A stretch of 49,604 nt of DNA from Planctomycetaceae bacterium. GTDB taxonomy: Bacteria; Planctomycetota; Planctomycetia; Pirellulales; Pirellulaceae. Both the position numbers and the translations under genes were made by a program. The notes beneath the pieces were generated by a model. It saw only the letters and a list, made by a program, of their open reading frames with translations. It was not told where the DNA came from and made no database searches. The number at the start of each line of letters is the position of its first letter. The first letter of the stretch is position 1. This document shows, one piece after another, positions 8,081-17,067 of this stretch. The stretch covers positions 1 to 49,604 of the forward strand of contig WFWZ01000383.1 of NCBI GenBank assembly GCA_015490875.1, written 5' to 3'.

Positions 8081-8476
8081 ATGGTCAGGATTCGCACCAA
8101 GCGTCATGACGACGGCCGAGTCGAGTTGATTCGGGTGCTGACTGCCGAGGATAGCTGGTCGGCGGAAGATCCGCTGGCTTATGAGGCGAGCATCGTGTGG
8201 CTGGTCGACATCGAGTCGCTTCCCTTTGTACGGGAGTCGATGGCGAGAGGAGTGAAGAGTCGCACGGCCAAGCTTCGAGCCAGCGGCGTGGGCCAAATGG
8301 TGGGCTACGCCAAGCTGACCGACGATGCGCCGGTCGACCCGCAGACACATGGTTTCACGCGTCGTTTCTTCTACCTGAAAGAGAAGGATCTTTCCGGCGA
8401 GCGGATTCCCAAGACGGCCGTCGATCCGCGCAGCATCCTGCCCGGCGTCCCTGGCCGCAAGTTGCGACCGGAGTAG
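8081..8476 (+). CDS. Hypothetical protein, 131 residues
   Basis: GAGGAG stands 5 bases before the ATG. The product has an even mix of charged residues, no signal peptide and no membrane segment; visible blocks are VRIRTKRHDDGRVELIRVLT, YEASIVWLVDIESLPFV and DPRSILPGVPGRKL. It is a small, probably cytoplasmic, mixed alpha/beta protein. No family was recognised. An antisense frame covering the same bases is Pro/Arg-rich and lacks start signals. It ends 96 bases from the 3' end of the convergent sigma factor gene. Confidence 0.6.
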   Translation: MVRIRTKRHDDGRVELIRVLTAEDSWSAEDPLAYEASIVWLVDIESLPFVRESMARGVKSRTAKLRASGVGQMVGYAKLTDDAPVDPQTHGFTRRFFYLKEKDLSGERIPKTAVDPRSILPGVPGRKLRPE

Positions 8477-8572
8477 CCGGGCGGGAGCATCGGAGTCGCG
8501 CCGCTTTGGAGGCGGCGGTTCGGCGGGTGTCGCGAGCCGCCGAAAGGCCATCGATGAGGAAGTGGAGGGATT

Positions 8573-10159
8573 TTACGACTCGGCCGGAGCATCGTGGTTG
8601 CTCGGCTCAATGCCGTCGACGAAGCTGGCCAGAGACTTAGCGCGATAGGGCTGCCGGAGTTTCCGAACCGCCTTCGATTCGATCTGCCGGACGCGTTCGC
8701 GAGTCACGGAGAAGATCTTGCCGACTTCTTCGAGGGTATATGTGTAGCCATCGATCAGGCCGTATCGAAGTTTGAGGATCTCGCGTTCGCGATAGTTGAG
8801 TCCTTCCATGACTTCTTCGATACGGCGTTTGAGGGCGTGCTGGTTCGTCTCGTAAAGCGGGTCGTCATCCCGATAGTCCTCGAGGAACTCGCCGAAGAAA
8901 CTGTCGTCGTGGTCGCCGACCGGCTGATCGAGGGACAACGGCTGTCGGGCCATCCGCATGATGCAGCGAGCGTCTTCGACCGACATGCCGGCTCGAGCCG
9001 CCGTTTCTTCGGGCGTCGGCTCTCTTCCCAACTCCTGCACGAGATCGCGTGTCACCGATCGCACCTTGCTCATCGTGTCGATCATATGCACCGGCACGCG
9101 GATTGTTCGGCTTTGATCGGCGATCGCTCGCGTGATGGCCTGACGAATCCACCACGTCGCATAGGTCGAAAACTTGTAGCCTCGAGCATGCTCGAACTTG
9201 TCGACCGCACGCATCAGCCCTGTGTTTCCTTCCTGGATGAGATCGAGGAAGCTGAGTCCCCGGTTGCGATAGCGTTTGGCGATCGAGACGACCAGACGCA
9301 GGTTGCCGGCGGAGAGGACGCGTTTGGCTTCGTCATAGGCCTCGCGGTACTCCTCCACGCGTCGGACGCGCCGCTCGAGCGTCGCCGGACTTTCGAGGGT
9401 CAATCGCATGAGGAAATGAAGTTCCTGGCGCAGTTCCTCGACGCCTCGGCCTCGGTTCAACCCCTTGCGGGCGTGAGCGATCTGTTCTCGCAACGACTGC
9501 ATGCGAGCCGAGATTTCCTGGAGTTTTTCGAACAGAGGTTGGAGTCGGTTGGTGCGCAGGTTGAGTTCTTCGATGAGCCGCACGCACTTGATGCGCCGCC
9601 GAATCAAGCGCCTCCAGGCCTCGCGGCGCTGCTTCTTGGGAAGCCGGCGGTTGATCGCCACGTAGTAGTCGCGCTGGTTTTGCTCGAGCAGATGATTGAG
9701 CGTCGTGAGGTTCGGCCCCAGGCGCTTCATGATATTCCGTTTTTCCTTTGTGTTGGTGACGGAGACTTCAATCGTGCGATCGAGTCGCAGTTTCCCGTCA
9801 CGAACTTGTTCCAGCGCCCGAACCGCTCCGTGCAGCATGTAGTCCGTGGCGAGCATGGTGTAACGATACCGTTTTCGGGTCCGTTCGATGCGCTTCGCCG
9901 CCGCCACTTCTTCGCTGCGTTTTAGCAGCGGAATACGCCCCATTTGCATCAGGTACATGCGCACCGGGTCATCGGTATGATCGGCACTCGCGTCGTCAGA
10001 CTCTTCGGCATCCTCCTCGACGTCCGTGTATTCGTCATCCAAGAGGAACTCATCGATCGGCTCGACCGGTTCGGCGGTCCGCATTGTCAAGGTCGGATCT
10101 TCGGTCGATGGGGTTGGATCGGTCAGACGCGTCGATTGGGGGCGGGTTCGTTTGGCCAA
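8573..10159 (-). CDS. rpoD: Primary RNA polymerase sigma factor (RpoD/SigA family)
   Basis: 528 residues from a TTG start. An AAAGGAG ribosome binding site lies 7 bases before this TTG, while the ATG seven codons upstream (10180) has none and would place that site inside the gene. Domains in order: an acidic N-terminal tail, no region 1.1, region 1.2 ([16 protein letters not shown]), a basic non-conserved region, region 2 ([37 protein letters not shown]), region 3 ([11 protein letters not shown]) and region 4 with [20 protein letters not shown] for -35 recognition. It directs housekeeping transcription. Lack of region 1.1 is common outside proteobacteria. Confidence 0.92.
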   Translation of the reverse strand: MAKRTRPQSTRLTDPTPSTEDPTLTMRTAEPVEPIDEFLLDDEYTDVEEDAEESDDASADHTDDPVRMYLMQMGRIPLLKRSEEVAAAKRIERTRKRYRYTMLATDYMLHGAVRALEQVRDGKLRLDRTIEVSVTNTKEKRNIMKRLGPNLTTLNHLLEQNQRDYYVAINRRLPKKQRREAWRRLIRRRIKCVRLIEELNLRTNRLQPLFEKLQEISARMQSLREQIAHARKGLNRGRGVEELRQELHFLMRLTLESPATLERRVRRVEEYREAYDEAKRVLSAGNLRLVVSIAKRYRNRGLSFLDLIQEGNTGLMRAVDKFEHARGYKFSTYATWWIRQAITRAIADQSRTIRVPVHMIDTMSKVRSVTRDLVQELGREPTPEETAARAGMSVEDARCIMRMARQPLSLDQPVGDHDDSFFGEFLEDYRDDDPLYETNQHALKRRIEEVMEGLNYREREILKLRYGLIDGYTYTLEEVGKIFSVTRERVRQIESKAVRKLRQPYRAKSLASFVDGIEPSNHDAPAES

Positions 10160-10286
10160 GGTGCGACTCCTTTGATGCATAGAGACCAGCGGGTCGAAGG
10201 TTTCGACTGCGTTGCGACGGGAGGAGGGAATCGCACCTGGAGTGCCGAAAAAGAGGCCGGGGCGTGCTCTTGAGGCCTAAGTTTTT

Positions 10287-10305
10287 GTGCAATAATGGTT
10301 TGCAC
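10287..10305. promoter_or_regulatory. Inverted repeat upstream of rpoD
   Basis: GTGCAA (10287-10292) and TTGCAC (10300-10305) form perfect 6-base arms around a 7-base spacer, between the divergent sigma factor and GlmU-like genes. It may be an operator; no regulator family is assigned. Confidence 0.3.
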
Positions 10306-10442
10306 ACCATGAGCGACATCCGGTGTCTGCCGCGATCGTGTTGATCTGAGGCAACAGGTGCTGCGCCTGGGCAGCATGACGGCGAGGAAAGCGAGCGTGG
10401 GTGCCGAAAGGGTTCTCTACCATCGCGACGGGGGAGATGCAC

Positions 10443-11705
10443 ATGAACATTGTGGTTTTCGAGGACGATCGGGTCGAAGCCCTCTATCCGATCACCTTGG
10501 CACGACCGGTTTATTCGATCCAATGCGGTGCCACGCGGCTACGCGATCTGTTGGGGGCACTGACGATCGCCGGTCGCTGGTGGGGGGTGATTCGGCCTCA
10601 TTTGCAAACGCTGCAACGCCAGGACGATCCCGCGTGGCATGCCGCTCAGCAGCTTCCGGCCGAGGAGACGCTGTGCGTCAACGGGGCGTTGGTACCAAGC
10701 CGAGCTGCCGAGCAACTGGTCGCCGAGTGGTTGGAACGGCCCCGGGCGGGCGTTTTGCGACGCGACGGTCGCATCGTGCTGGCGCGTCTGCACGCCGATC
10801 ACTTTCGCCAGCTCCCCTTCCCTGCAAGTCCGAACGAATGGTATTCGGCGTTGAACAAACTCGAACTGCCCATCGTGGCCGAACGAGAGGAAGCTCACGA
10901 CTGGGGACTGCTGGAATATCCGCACGACGTGGTGCGGTGGAATATGCGGATTTTGCGCGAGAACCTGGAAGCTCGTATTGCACGCGGCGGTTATGAAGAA
11001 GTCCGAGAGGGTGTGTTCGTGGGGCGAGGGGCGCAGTTGTCCGAGTCGGTCGTGACGGAAAGTCGCGATGGCCCGGTGGTACTCGAAGAAGGAGCCACCG
11101 TGGGGCCCTTTTCGCTGCTCTCAGGGCCCATCTTCGTCGGACGCAACTCGCGGATTCTCGAGCACGCTTCGATCAAAGACGCTGTCTCGATCGGCCACAC
11201 AGCGAAGATCGGCGGGGAGGTGGAGGCGTCTGTCATTGAACCCTATACCAACAAGCAACATCACGGGTTCTTGGGGCATGCGTACCTGGGAAGTTGGATC
11301 AACTTGGGAGCGGGAACCTGCAACAGCGACTTGAAGAATACGTACGGCACGGTCAACATGGAGTACGCGGGTCGGAAAGTAAGCACCGGCATGCAGTTCC
11401 TCGGCTGCATCATCGGCGACTATGCCAAGTCGGCGATCAACACGGGGATCTTCACTGGTAAGGTGATCGGCGTCTGCAGTATGGTGTACGGCTTCGTGAC
11501 GACGAACGTGCCGAGTTTCATCAACTATGCACGGCTGTTCGGACAAATTGCCGAGTTGCCTCCCGAGGTGATGATCGCGACGCAACGCCGCATGTTTGCT
11601 CGAAGGAATGTCACGCAACGCCCCTGCGACGAACAATTGATCCGGGACATGTACGAATTGACGCGACATGAACGTGCCCTGCCGGAAGAGCCGATGGTAC
11701 TTTGA
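10443..11705 (+). CDS. GlmU-like sugar nucleotidyltransferase with left-handed beta-helix domain
   Basis: 420 residues. The ATG at 10443 follows GGGGGAG by 6 bases, and the product begins MNIVVFEDDRVEALYPITL, the start typical of the GlmU-like 'sugar nucleotidyl transferase' N-terminal family. Residues about 1-190 form this divergent pyrophosphorylase-like domain without a classical GxGTRM loop. Residues about 195-390 carry hexapeptide repeats (GAQLSESVV, GATVGPFS, HASIKDAVSIGHTAKIGG, YLGSWINLGAGTCNSDLKN), as in GlmU acetyltransferase domains. It is likely to make an activated amino sugar for the cell surface; the exact sugar is unknown. It stands alone, divergent from rpoD. Confidence 0.82.
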   Translation: MNIVVFEDDRVEALYPITLARPVYSIQCGATRLRDLLGALTIAGRWWGVIRPHLQTLQRQDDPAWHAAQQLPAEETLCVNGALVPSRAAEQLVAEWLERPRAGVLRRDGRIVLARLHADHFRQLPFPASPNEWYSALNKLELPIVAEREEAHDWGLLEYPHDVVRWNMRILRENLEARIARGGYEEVREGVFVGRGAQLSESVVTESRDGPVVLEEGATVGPFSLLSGPIFVGRNSRILEHASIKDAVSIGHTAKIGGEVEASVIEPYTNKQHHGFLGHAYLGSWINLGAGTCNSDLKNTYGTVNMEYAGRKVSTGMQFLGCIIGDYAKSAINTGIFTGKVIGVCSMVYGFVTTNVPSFINYARLFGQIAELPPEVMIATQRRMFARRNVTQRPCDEQLIRDMYELTRHERALPEEPMVL

Positions 11706-11714
11706 TGGTGGATA

Positions 11715-11782
11715 TGGAAACACGGAGACAGAGAGAGCACAGAGAGAGTCTCACGAAAGACTCCGTGTCCTCTGTGTTTCAC
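11715..11782. repeat. Imperfect hairpin of the ACACAGAG repeat family after the GlmU-like gene
   Basis: GAAACACGGAGACAGAG at the left and CTCCGTGTCCTCTGTGTTTC at the right are partly complementary around a short CACGAA loop. The gene's stop codon lies 8 bases before it. It resembles the dispersed Cac/Gag-type intergenic repeats elsewhere in the window and could also end transcription. Confidence 0.5.
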
Positions 11783-11875
11783 GGCGCGTGAAATCTCCCA
11801 TCTTTGCCAGCGCCAATCGGCTAGTCTGTTGCAAGAAACGGCAACCTTGATCGAGACTCTGACCAGTCAGGAATC

Positions 11876-12793
11876 ATGGAAGAGGCAGAAGACCAGATGA
11901 CATTGCGAGAACTTTACGAAAATTCGGCGGAGCCGGTGATTTCTTTCGAGTTGTTTCCTCCCAAAACTCCCAAGGGTGAAGAGGCTCTCTGGAAACACGT
12001 GCGCCGGTTGCTCGAGTTCGCACCGGCCTACTTGACATGCACCTACGGCGCCGGCGGTTCGACGCGCGACCGAACCTTGGACATCGTGACGCGGATCCGG
12101 AAAGAGTGGAATGTCCCGGTGGCATCGCACTTGACGTGCGTCGGAGCGACGAGGGACGCCTTGCGAGATTATTTGCGCCAGGCCGATGCACGAGGCATCG
12201 ACTTCATCGTGGCGCTGCGCGGCGATCCGCCTCGAGGTGACGACGAGTTCCGCCCCGTTCCCGGTGGCCTGGCTCATGCGGATGAACTGGTGAGTCTCAT
12301 CCGAAGCGAGTTCCCGCGGTTCGGTATCGCCGTCGCCGGTTACCCCGAAGGGCATGTGGAGGCTCCGTCGCTGGCCGTCGATATTGAGCATTTGCGAGGG
12401 AAGGTGGAGGCGGGTGCCGACATCGTGATCACGCAGTTGTTTTATCGCAACGAGGACTATTTTCGGTTCATCGAATTGTGCGGCAAGGCGGGTATCGACG
12501 TCCCGATCGTCCCGGGCATTCTGCCGATCACGAGTTACGCGCAGATCGCTCGGATCACGTCGCTGTGTGGAGCCACGTTGCCCGAGGATCTAGTCACACG
12601 GTTCGAAGGTGCCGACGGCGCCGAGGAGGAAGAACGGATCGGGGTGGATTTCGCAGTAGGCCAGGTGGAGGAACTTTTGCGAGCTGGCGTGCCCGGGGTG
12701 CACTTTTACGTATTGAATCGGTCGGGGGCGACGGCAGCGGTCTTGGAGGCGGTCGGGCGACGGCCGCGACCGGCGGCACGGCGCATCGAATGA
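11876..12793 (+). CDS. metF: 5,10-methylenetetrahydrofolate reductase
   Basis: 305 residues, typical MetF length. The FAD/TIM-barrel signatures are present in order: ISFELFPPKTPKGEEAL (catalytic Glu in SFELFPP), YLTCTYGAGGSTRDRTLDI, ASHLTCVGATRD, IVALRGDPP, VAGYPEGH and ADIVITQLFYRN, then VPIVPGILPI. It reduces methylene-THF to methyl-THF for methionine synthesis. The ATG at 11876 is used; an ATG seven codons later (11897) is an alternative. The gene is followed 59 bases later by a diguanylate cyclase on the same strand. Confidence 0.95.
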   Translation: MEEAEDQMTLRELYENSAEPVISFELFPPKTPKGEEALWKHVRRLLEFAPAYLTCTYGAGGSTRDRTLDIVTRIRKEWNVPVASHLTCVGATRDALRDYLRQADARGIDFIVALRGDPPRGDDEFRPVPGGLAHADELVSLIRSEFPRFGIAVAGYPEGHVEAPSLAVDIEHLRGKVEAGADIVITQLFYRNEDYFRFIELCGKAGIDVPIVPGILPITSYAQIARITSLCGATLPEDLVTRFEGADGAEEEERIGVDFAVGQVEELLRAGVPGVHFYVLNRSGATAAVLEAVGRRPRPAARRIE

Positions 12794-12852
12794 GCTACGA
12801 TTGGGAGAAGCGGAGTTCGGGGCCACCGCAGTGCGAGCAAGGGGGAGTATTC

Positions 12853-13923
12853 ATGGAGTTCGGGGGCTGGTCGGCGTTTTTCTCCGGCGTCGCGTTCACC
12901 GCACTGCTGATGGTGGCGGGTTTGGGTATCGGATTGTACGTGGGGCGACGGCGAGGACGAATGGACGTTCGAGAAGCAGTCGACTTGCGGGGTGTCGCCG
13001 CGGTCATGGACGGACTGGCCGACTGGACGACCGATGTCATGGAGGACGTCACGCAATACAACGAGTTGGTCGATACGGCATCCCGTTGGCTCACCGAAGG
13101 TGGCGAACCGGATCGGGAGCGAATGGCCCAAGTCGCTCAGGTGCTCCAGACAATCGCACGCACCAACGAGCAACTCAAGCAGCGATTGACCGACGCGGAG
13201 AATCGCCTGCACGAGCAGACTCGCGAATTGCAGGTCTTCATGTCGGAAGCCCGGACCGATCCTCTGACCGGGCTGGCCAACCGGCGAGCCTTCACGGATG
13301 AGCTGGCTCGGCGTGAATCGGAGTGGGCTCGACACGAAGTCCCCTTTGCCGTCGTCATGCTGGACGTCGACTACTTCAAGCGGGTCAACGATACGTACGG
13401 CCACAGCGTGGGAGACGACTTGCTCGTCGCCGTCGCCAAGAAACTCAAAGAAGCCGTGCGGCTTTCTGACTACGTGGCGAGGATCGGCGGCGAGGAATTT
13501 GCCGTGCTGCTGGCCTTTGCGCATATCGATGCGGCGTTGCAGACGGCCGAGCGCATTCGTCAGGCGATGGCGGATGTGTCGGTGTTGGGGAAAGGGCGCG
13601 CCATCGGCGTGACCATCAGTGCGGGGGTGGCTCAAGCCGCCAAAGGCGAATCAGGCAAGCAGCTGTTGGCTCGAGCCGACGAGGCGCTGTACGCGGCCAA
13701 GCGAGCCGGGCGGAACTGCGTCTGGTGGCATGATGGCCGGGAAGTCCGCCCCTTTGGCGAAGCGTCCAAAGGCGGTACCAACGCTGCTGCCCCGTCGACG
13801 AACGACTCGGAAGACGCATTTCTTTCGGCCTGTGCCGAGCTACGACGGCAATTATGGGAGATCGCCGGCGAGGCGGTCCAAGAGCGTCGCGAATCGTCGC
13901 CATCTCAGTCAAGGCAACCGTAA
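12853..13923 (+). CDS. Membrane-anchored diguanylate cyclase (GGDEF)
   Basis: 356 residues from the ATG preceded by AAGGGGGAG. An earlier ATG at 12790 lacks such a site. One membrane helix (about 9-29) is followed by a coiled-coil-like linker (about 40-130) and a GGDEF domain (about 133-300). The active-site loop is GGEEF (212-216), the metal Asp is in VVMLDVDYFKRVND, and an inhibitory I-site RLSD (203-206) lies exactly five residues before the loop. It should be active and feedback-controlled, making cyclic di-GMP. A Ser/Thr/Asn-rich tail follows. No receiver or sensor domain is visible. Confidence 0.9.
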   Translation: MEFGGWSAFFSGVAFTALLMVAGLGIGLYVGRRRGRMDVREAVDLRGVAAVMDGLADWTTDVMEDVTQYNELVDTASRWLTEGGEPDRERMAQVAQVLQTIARTNEQLKQRLTDAENRLHEQTRELQVFMSEARTDPLTGLANRRAFTDELARRESEWARHEVPFAVVMLDVDYFKRVNDTYGHSVGDDLLVAVAKKLKEAVRLSDYVARIGGEEFAVLLAFAHIDAALQTAERIRQAMADVSVLGKGRAIGVTISAGVAQAAKGESGKQLLARADEALYAAKRAGRNCVWWHDGREVRPFGEASKGGTNAAAPSTNDSEDAFLSACAELRRQLWEIAGEAVQERRESSPSQSRQP

Positions 13924-14152
13924 CGGGGGTAGCTCGTTCCGCGCCCGTTCTGTAGGCTTGCCAGAGGTGGCACACGGGGCTTTCGGATGAGGGATTGCCT
14001 CGAGCCGCCCCCACGGTAGCTGCTGTGAACCGGGCGCAGCAGCGGGCATGCTTGTTGGTTTGGCAGGTGGACGATCTTCCGTTGGAGGCGGGCACGATCC
14101 CGGTGCATGAAGGCCCGAGCGGGCGGCTACCTGTAGAGACACGTGAGGGATC

Positions 14153-16042
14153 ATGGCGTCAGCTTCGACTGCGCCGGCGGCCACGCGGGCCGCTGGCACG
14201 CATCCTCCCTGCTACGTTTTCGATTCGGGAGACGAACTCGCCCGCTATGTGGCTCGCATGGTGACGGCAGTCGTCCAGGAGCGCAATGCGCTCGGCCAGG
14301 CAGCCGTGCTCGGGCTCCCCACCGGATCGACACCGGTGGGCGTCTATCGCGAATTGATTCGGCTGCACCAAGAAGAAGGGCTCGACCTTTCGCAGGTGGA
14401 AGTCTTCGTCATCGACGAGTTCTACGGCTTGGCGGCTGACCAACTCCAAAGCCACGCTCGCTGGATGCGAGTCCACTTCTTCGACCATGTCAATATTCCC
14501 GAATCCAATATTCATTGCCTCGACGGGACGGTGCCGTTGTCCGAGGTGGAACGGCACTGCCGTGAGTACGAAGATGCCATCGCACGTGCCGGTGGGATCG
14601 ACTTGATGCTGCTGGGGATCGGCCGCAACGGCCACATTGGTTTCAACGAGCCGTTCAGCGTGCGACACGGGCGAACGCGCCTGTGCACACTCGATCCGGT
14701 CACGCGCCGAGACGTGGCGGCCGACTTCTTCGGAGAAGAAAACGTCCCGACGCAGGCACTGACGATGGGCCTGGGAACGATCCTCGAGGCACGCAAGATC
14801 GTCCTCATGGCACTAGGGGAACATAAGGCACCGGTGATTCGCGATACCGTCGAAGGACCGGTCACCGATCGAGTCCCCGCCAGTTATCTCCAGGAACACG
14901 CAGACGCCGTTGTGCTGGTCGACCGAGCCGCAGGTCAGGAGTTGACGGCGTGCGCCACGCCTTGGATGACGGGCAACGTGGAGTGGACCGATGGATTGAT
15001 CAAGCGGGCCGTCTTGTGGTTGTGCGAGCAAACGGGCAAGGCGTTACTCAAACTGGATGATGACGACTTTCGAAAACACAATTTGCACCAGTTGCTGAGG
15101 CGGCATGGGCCGTCCGAGTCGATCGCGCACCGCGTGTTCAAGTGGATGCTTGATACGATCGACTACCATCCGGCCGGCCGCGAACGGCGGAAGGTCATCT
15201 GCTTTAGCCCGCATCCCGATGACGACGTCATCTCGATGGGAGGGACACTGATTCGTCTGGTCGAAGATGATCACGAAGTGCATATCGCGTATATGACAAG
15301 CGGCAATATCGCCGTCTTCGACCACGACGCCTGGCGCGTGGCGGACCTCGTGACCGAGTTCAACCGCCTGTTCGACATCGATCGGGACCGTTCCGAGGAG
15401 GTGGAACGGCGGGTCCGCGAGGCACTGGCAGCGAAAAAGCCCGGCGAACGCGACAGCGAAGAGGTACTCAAGATCAAGGCATTGATCCGCTGGAGCGAAG
15501 CGAAAGCGGGAGCCATGGAGGTGGGCGTTCCCGAGGAGAACCTTCACTTCCTCGACTTGCCCTTTTACCGCACCGGGACGATCGCCAAGAAGCCGGTTGG
15601 TGACGAAGATGTGGCGATGATCGAAGAGCTATTGCGACGGGTGCAGCCGGATCAGATCTACGTGGCGGGCGACCTTTCCGATCCTCACGGAACACACCGG
15701 ATGTGTGCCGAGGCCATTTTTCGGACACTTCAGAAACTCGAGGAGTCGGGAGAACGTGTCCCCGAGGTCCTCTTGTACCGCGGTGCGTGGCAGGAATACG
15801 AGTTGCACGAGATCGATATCGCCGTACCGCTGAGCCCCAGCGATTTGGTGCTTAAGCGCAAAGCCATCTTCATGCACGAAAGCCAGAAGGACGAAGCTCT
15901 TTTTCCCGGGTCCGATCCGCGCGAGTTCTGGCAACGGGCCGAGGACCGCAACACGGGGACGGCTGCCAAGTATAACCAGATCGGACTGCCCGAGTTTTTC
16001 GCCATGGAGGCCTTTGTGCGCTGGAACGGCGTGCCCATTTGA
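14153..16042 (+). CDS. Glucosamine-6-phosphate deaminase (NagB) fused to a PIG-L/LmbE deacetylase domain
   Basis: 629 residues. Residues about 20-290 are NagB: LGLPTGSTPVGVY (phosphate loop), VFVIDEFYGL (Asp88-Glu89) and LLGIGRNGHIGFNEP (His161, Glu166). Residues about 345-620 are a PIG-L/LmbE zinc amidohydrolase: VICFSPHPDDDVISMGGT carries the HPDD zinc motif and DLSDPHGTHRM a second His cluster. NagB converts glucosamine-6-phosphate to fructose-6-phosphate plus ammonia; PIG-L domains remove N-acetyl from sugars. The fusion suggests coupled deacetylation and deamination of an N-acetylated amino sugar. This arrangement is known in Bacteroidetes and planctomycetes. Confidence 0.88.
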   Translation: MASASTAPAATRAAGTHPPCYVFDSGDELARYVARMVTAVVQERNALGQAAVLGLPTGSTPVGVYRELIRLHQEEGLDLSQVEVFVIDEFYGLAADQLQSHARWMRVHFFDHVNIPESNIHCLDGTVPLSEVERHCREYEDAIARAGGIDLMLLGIGRNGHIGFNEPFSVRHGRTRLCTLDPVTRRDVAADFFGEENVPTQALTMGLGTILEARKIVLMALGEHKAPVIRDTVEGPVTDRVPASYLQEHADAVVLVDRAAGQELTACATPWMTGNVEWTDGLIKRAVLWLCEQTGKALLKLDDDDFRKHNLHQLLRRHGPSESIAHRVFKWMLDTIDYHPAGRERRKVICFSPHPDDDVISMGGTLIRLVEDDHEVHIAYMTSGNIAVFDHDAWRVADLVTEFNRLFDIDRDRSEEVERRVREALAAKKPGERDSEEVLKIKALIRWSEAKAGAMEVGVPEENLHFLDLPFYRTGTIAKKPVGDEDVAMIEELLRRVQPDQIYVAGDLSDPHGTHRMCAEAIFRTLQKLEESGERVPEVLLYRGAWQEYELHEIDIAVPLSPSDLVLKRKAIFMHESQKDEALFPGSDPREFWQRAEDRNTGTAAKYNQIGLPEFFAMEAFVRWNGVPI

Positions 16043-16048
16043 CGGGCT

Positions 16049-16261
16049 TTAGCTGCTGAACGCGTTGCTGATCTCGGTCGCCGTATTGTCGAAGCTGTTG
16101 GCCGTCGCGTTGGCCATCGCTTGAACGCTGGCGATGCAGGTGACAACGATGAGCGCCAGCAACACGGCGTACTCGACGGCCGTCGGCCCATCTTCCTCGT
16201 GAAAGAAGCGCACCGTCGACCGAACCCAGCGGGCCCAGGGTCGGAGAAGTTTATGGTTCAT
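16049..16261 (-). CDS. Flp/Fap-family type IVb pilin, orphan
   Basis: 70 residues. After a basic leader with HEEDGPTAVEYAVLLALIV, the prepilin peptidase site lies after Gly, with Glu+5 and Tyr+6 as in Flp pilins, followed by one hydrophobic helix (about 30-50) and a short Ala/Asn/Ser tail. The ATG at 16261 gives the normal short leader; longer upstream starts would not. Flp pilins form Tad pili for adhesion. No tad, rcp or prepilin peptidase gene is present in the window, so it would depend on machinery elsewhere. It converges with the NagB fusion, six bases apart. Confidence 0.85.
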   Translation of the reverse strand: MNHKLLRPWARWVRSTVRFFHEEDGPTAVEYAVLLALIVVTCIASVQAMANATANSFDNTATEISNAFSS

Positions 16262-16391
16262 GATGATCATCCCGGCTGTATGAACTTCGAATCCAATGCC
16301 AGCCGAGCGTGACATGCCTAGCGTGGAAATGGGATACGTCATCTCAACCCTAGGTCACGATCCCCTCACGGGCAAACGATGCCTCCCCTCG

Positions 16392-16886
16392 TCAGGCGTC
16401 ATCGGTCCAACCGACAACTTCTCCTTGATCGATCCACTTGGCCACGTCGTTGCGATCGATTTGATCGGCCCATGAGAATCCCCGGTCGCTGAGGCAGAAC
16501 TCCTGATAGAGTTGATGGACAACCAGTCCCGCGGCACATAGTTCTCGGAACGCTTCGAGATACCGAGTCGTCCAGCGCGCGTTGCCGACTTTGCGAAACC
16601 GCATCTGTCGGTGCTCGTCGAGATGGACGTGGATCGTCAGGAGGCGTTCGGTCGAGTCGAATGCGACGTTCGTCGCCTTGAGTTCGATCACGCCGTGCTG
16701 CCGAGCCACCGCCAGAATGGCCCTCGCTTCGGGACTCAGTTTCTCCACGCTTTGCGGCGTCGGCGGCGCCAGGCCACTCCAGCGTTCCCCGGCAAGCTGC
16801 GCCAGCGCCCGAATGGTCGGCCCTCCGCGCCCGAGGGCCTTCCAGCTTTCGGCCTCCGAGTGGGAGGGAAGCGGGTCGTCCGTCAT
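16392..16886 (-). CDS. Hypothetical protein, 164 residues
   Basis: The ATG at 16886 follows GGGGAA at about 10 bases and gives a product starting MTDDPLPSHSEAESW. Further upstream frames are low-complexity. Residues about 50-115 look like a compact alpha/beta module (LSPEARAILAVARQHGVIEL, ERLLTIHVHLDEHRQMRFR), and about 120-160 are helical (YLEAFRELCAAGLVVHQLYQ). No signal peptide, membrane segment or catalytic motif is seen, and no family is recognised. It lies 130 bases upstream of the pilin gene on the same strand. Confidence 0.6.
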   Translation of the reverse strand: MTDDPLPSHSEAESWKALGRGGPTIRALAQLAGERWSGLAPPTPQSVEKLSPEARAILAVARQHGVIELKATNVAFDSTERLLTIHVHLDEHRQMRFRKVGNARWTTRYLEAFRELCAAGLVVHQLYQEFCLSDRGFSWADQIDRNDVAKWIDQGEVVGWTDDA

Positions 16887-17067
16887 AGTCCGTTCCCCAG
16901 CAAGAACGCCGCCCCAGGAAACCCATCGCCGCCACGGTAACCTGGGCAAAACAGGATACTCCTTTTCATTATCGCGAAAGTACTGATTATGACGAGTAGA
17001 CCGAGCCGATAAAGGAGGAGGGAACGGGGCGACATCAGAGGTTGAGCGGGATGGAGCCGCAAGAGCC

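Noticed and set aside
8594..9925. Long frame opposite the sigma factor gene
   Set aside because: Antisense shadow of a fully recognised sigma factor; no start signals.
14300..14660. NagB Asn159 as a lost catalytic Asp
   Set aside because: Gram-positive and many other NagB proteins have Asn here; the other catalytic residues are present.
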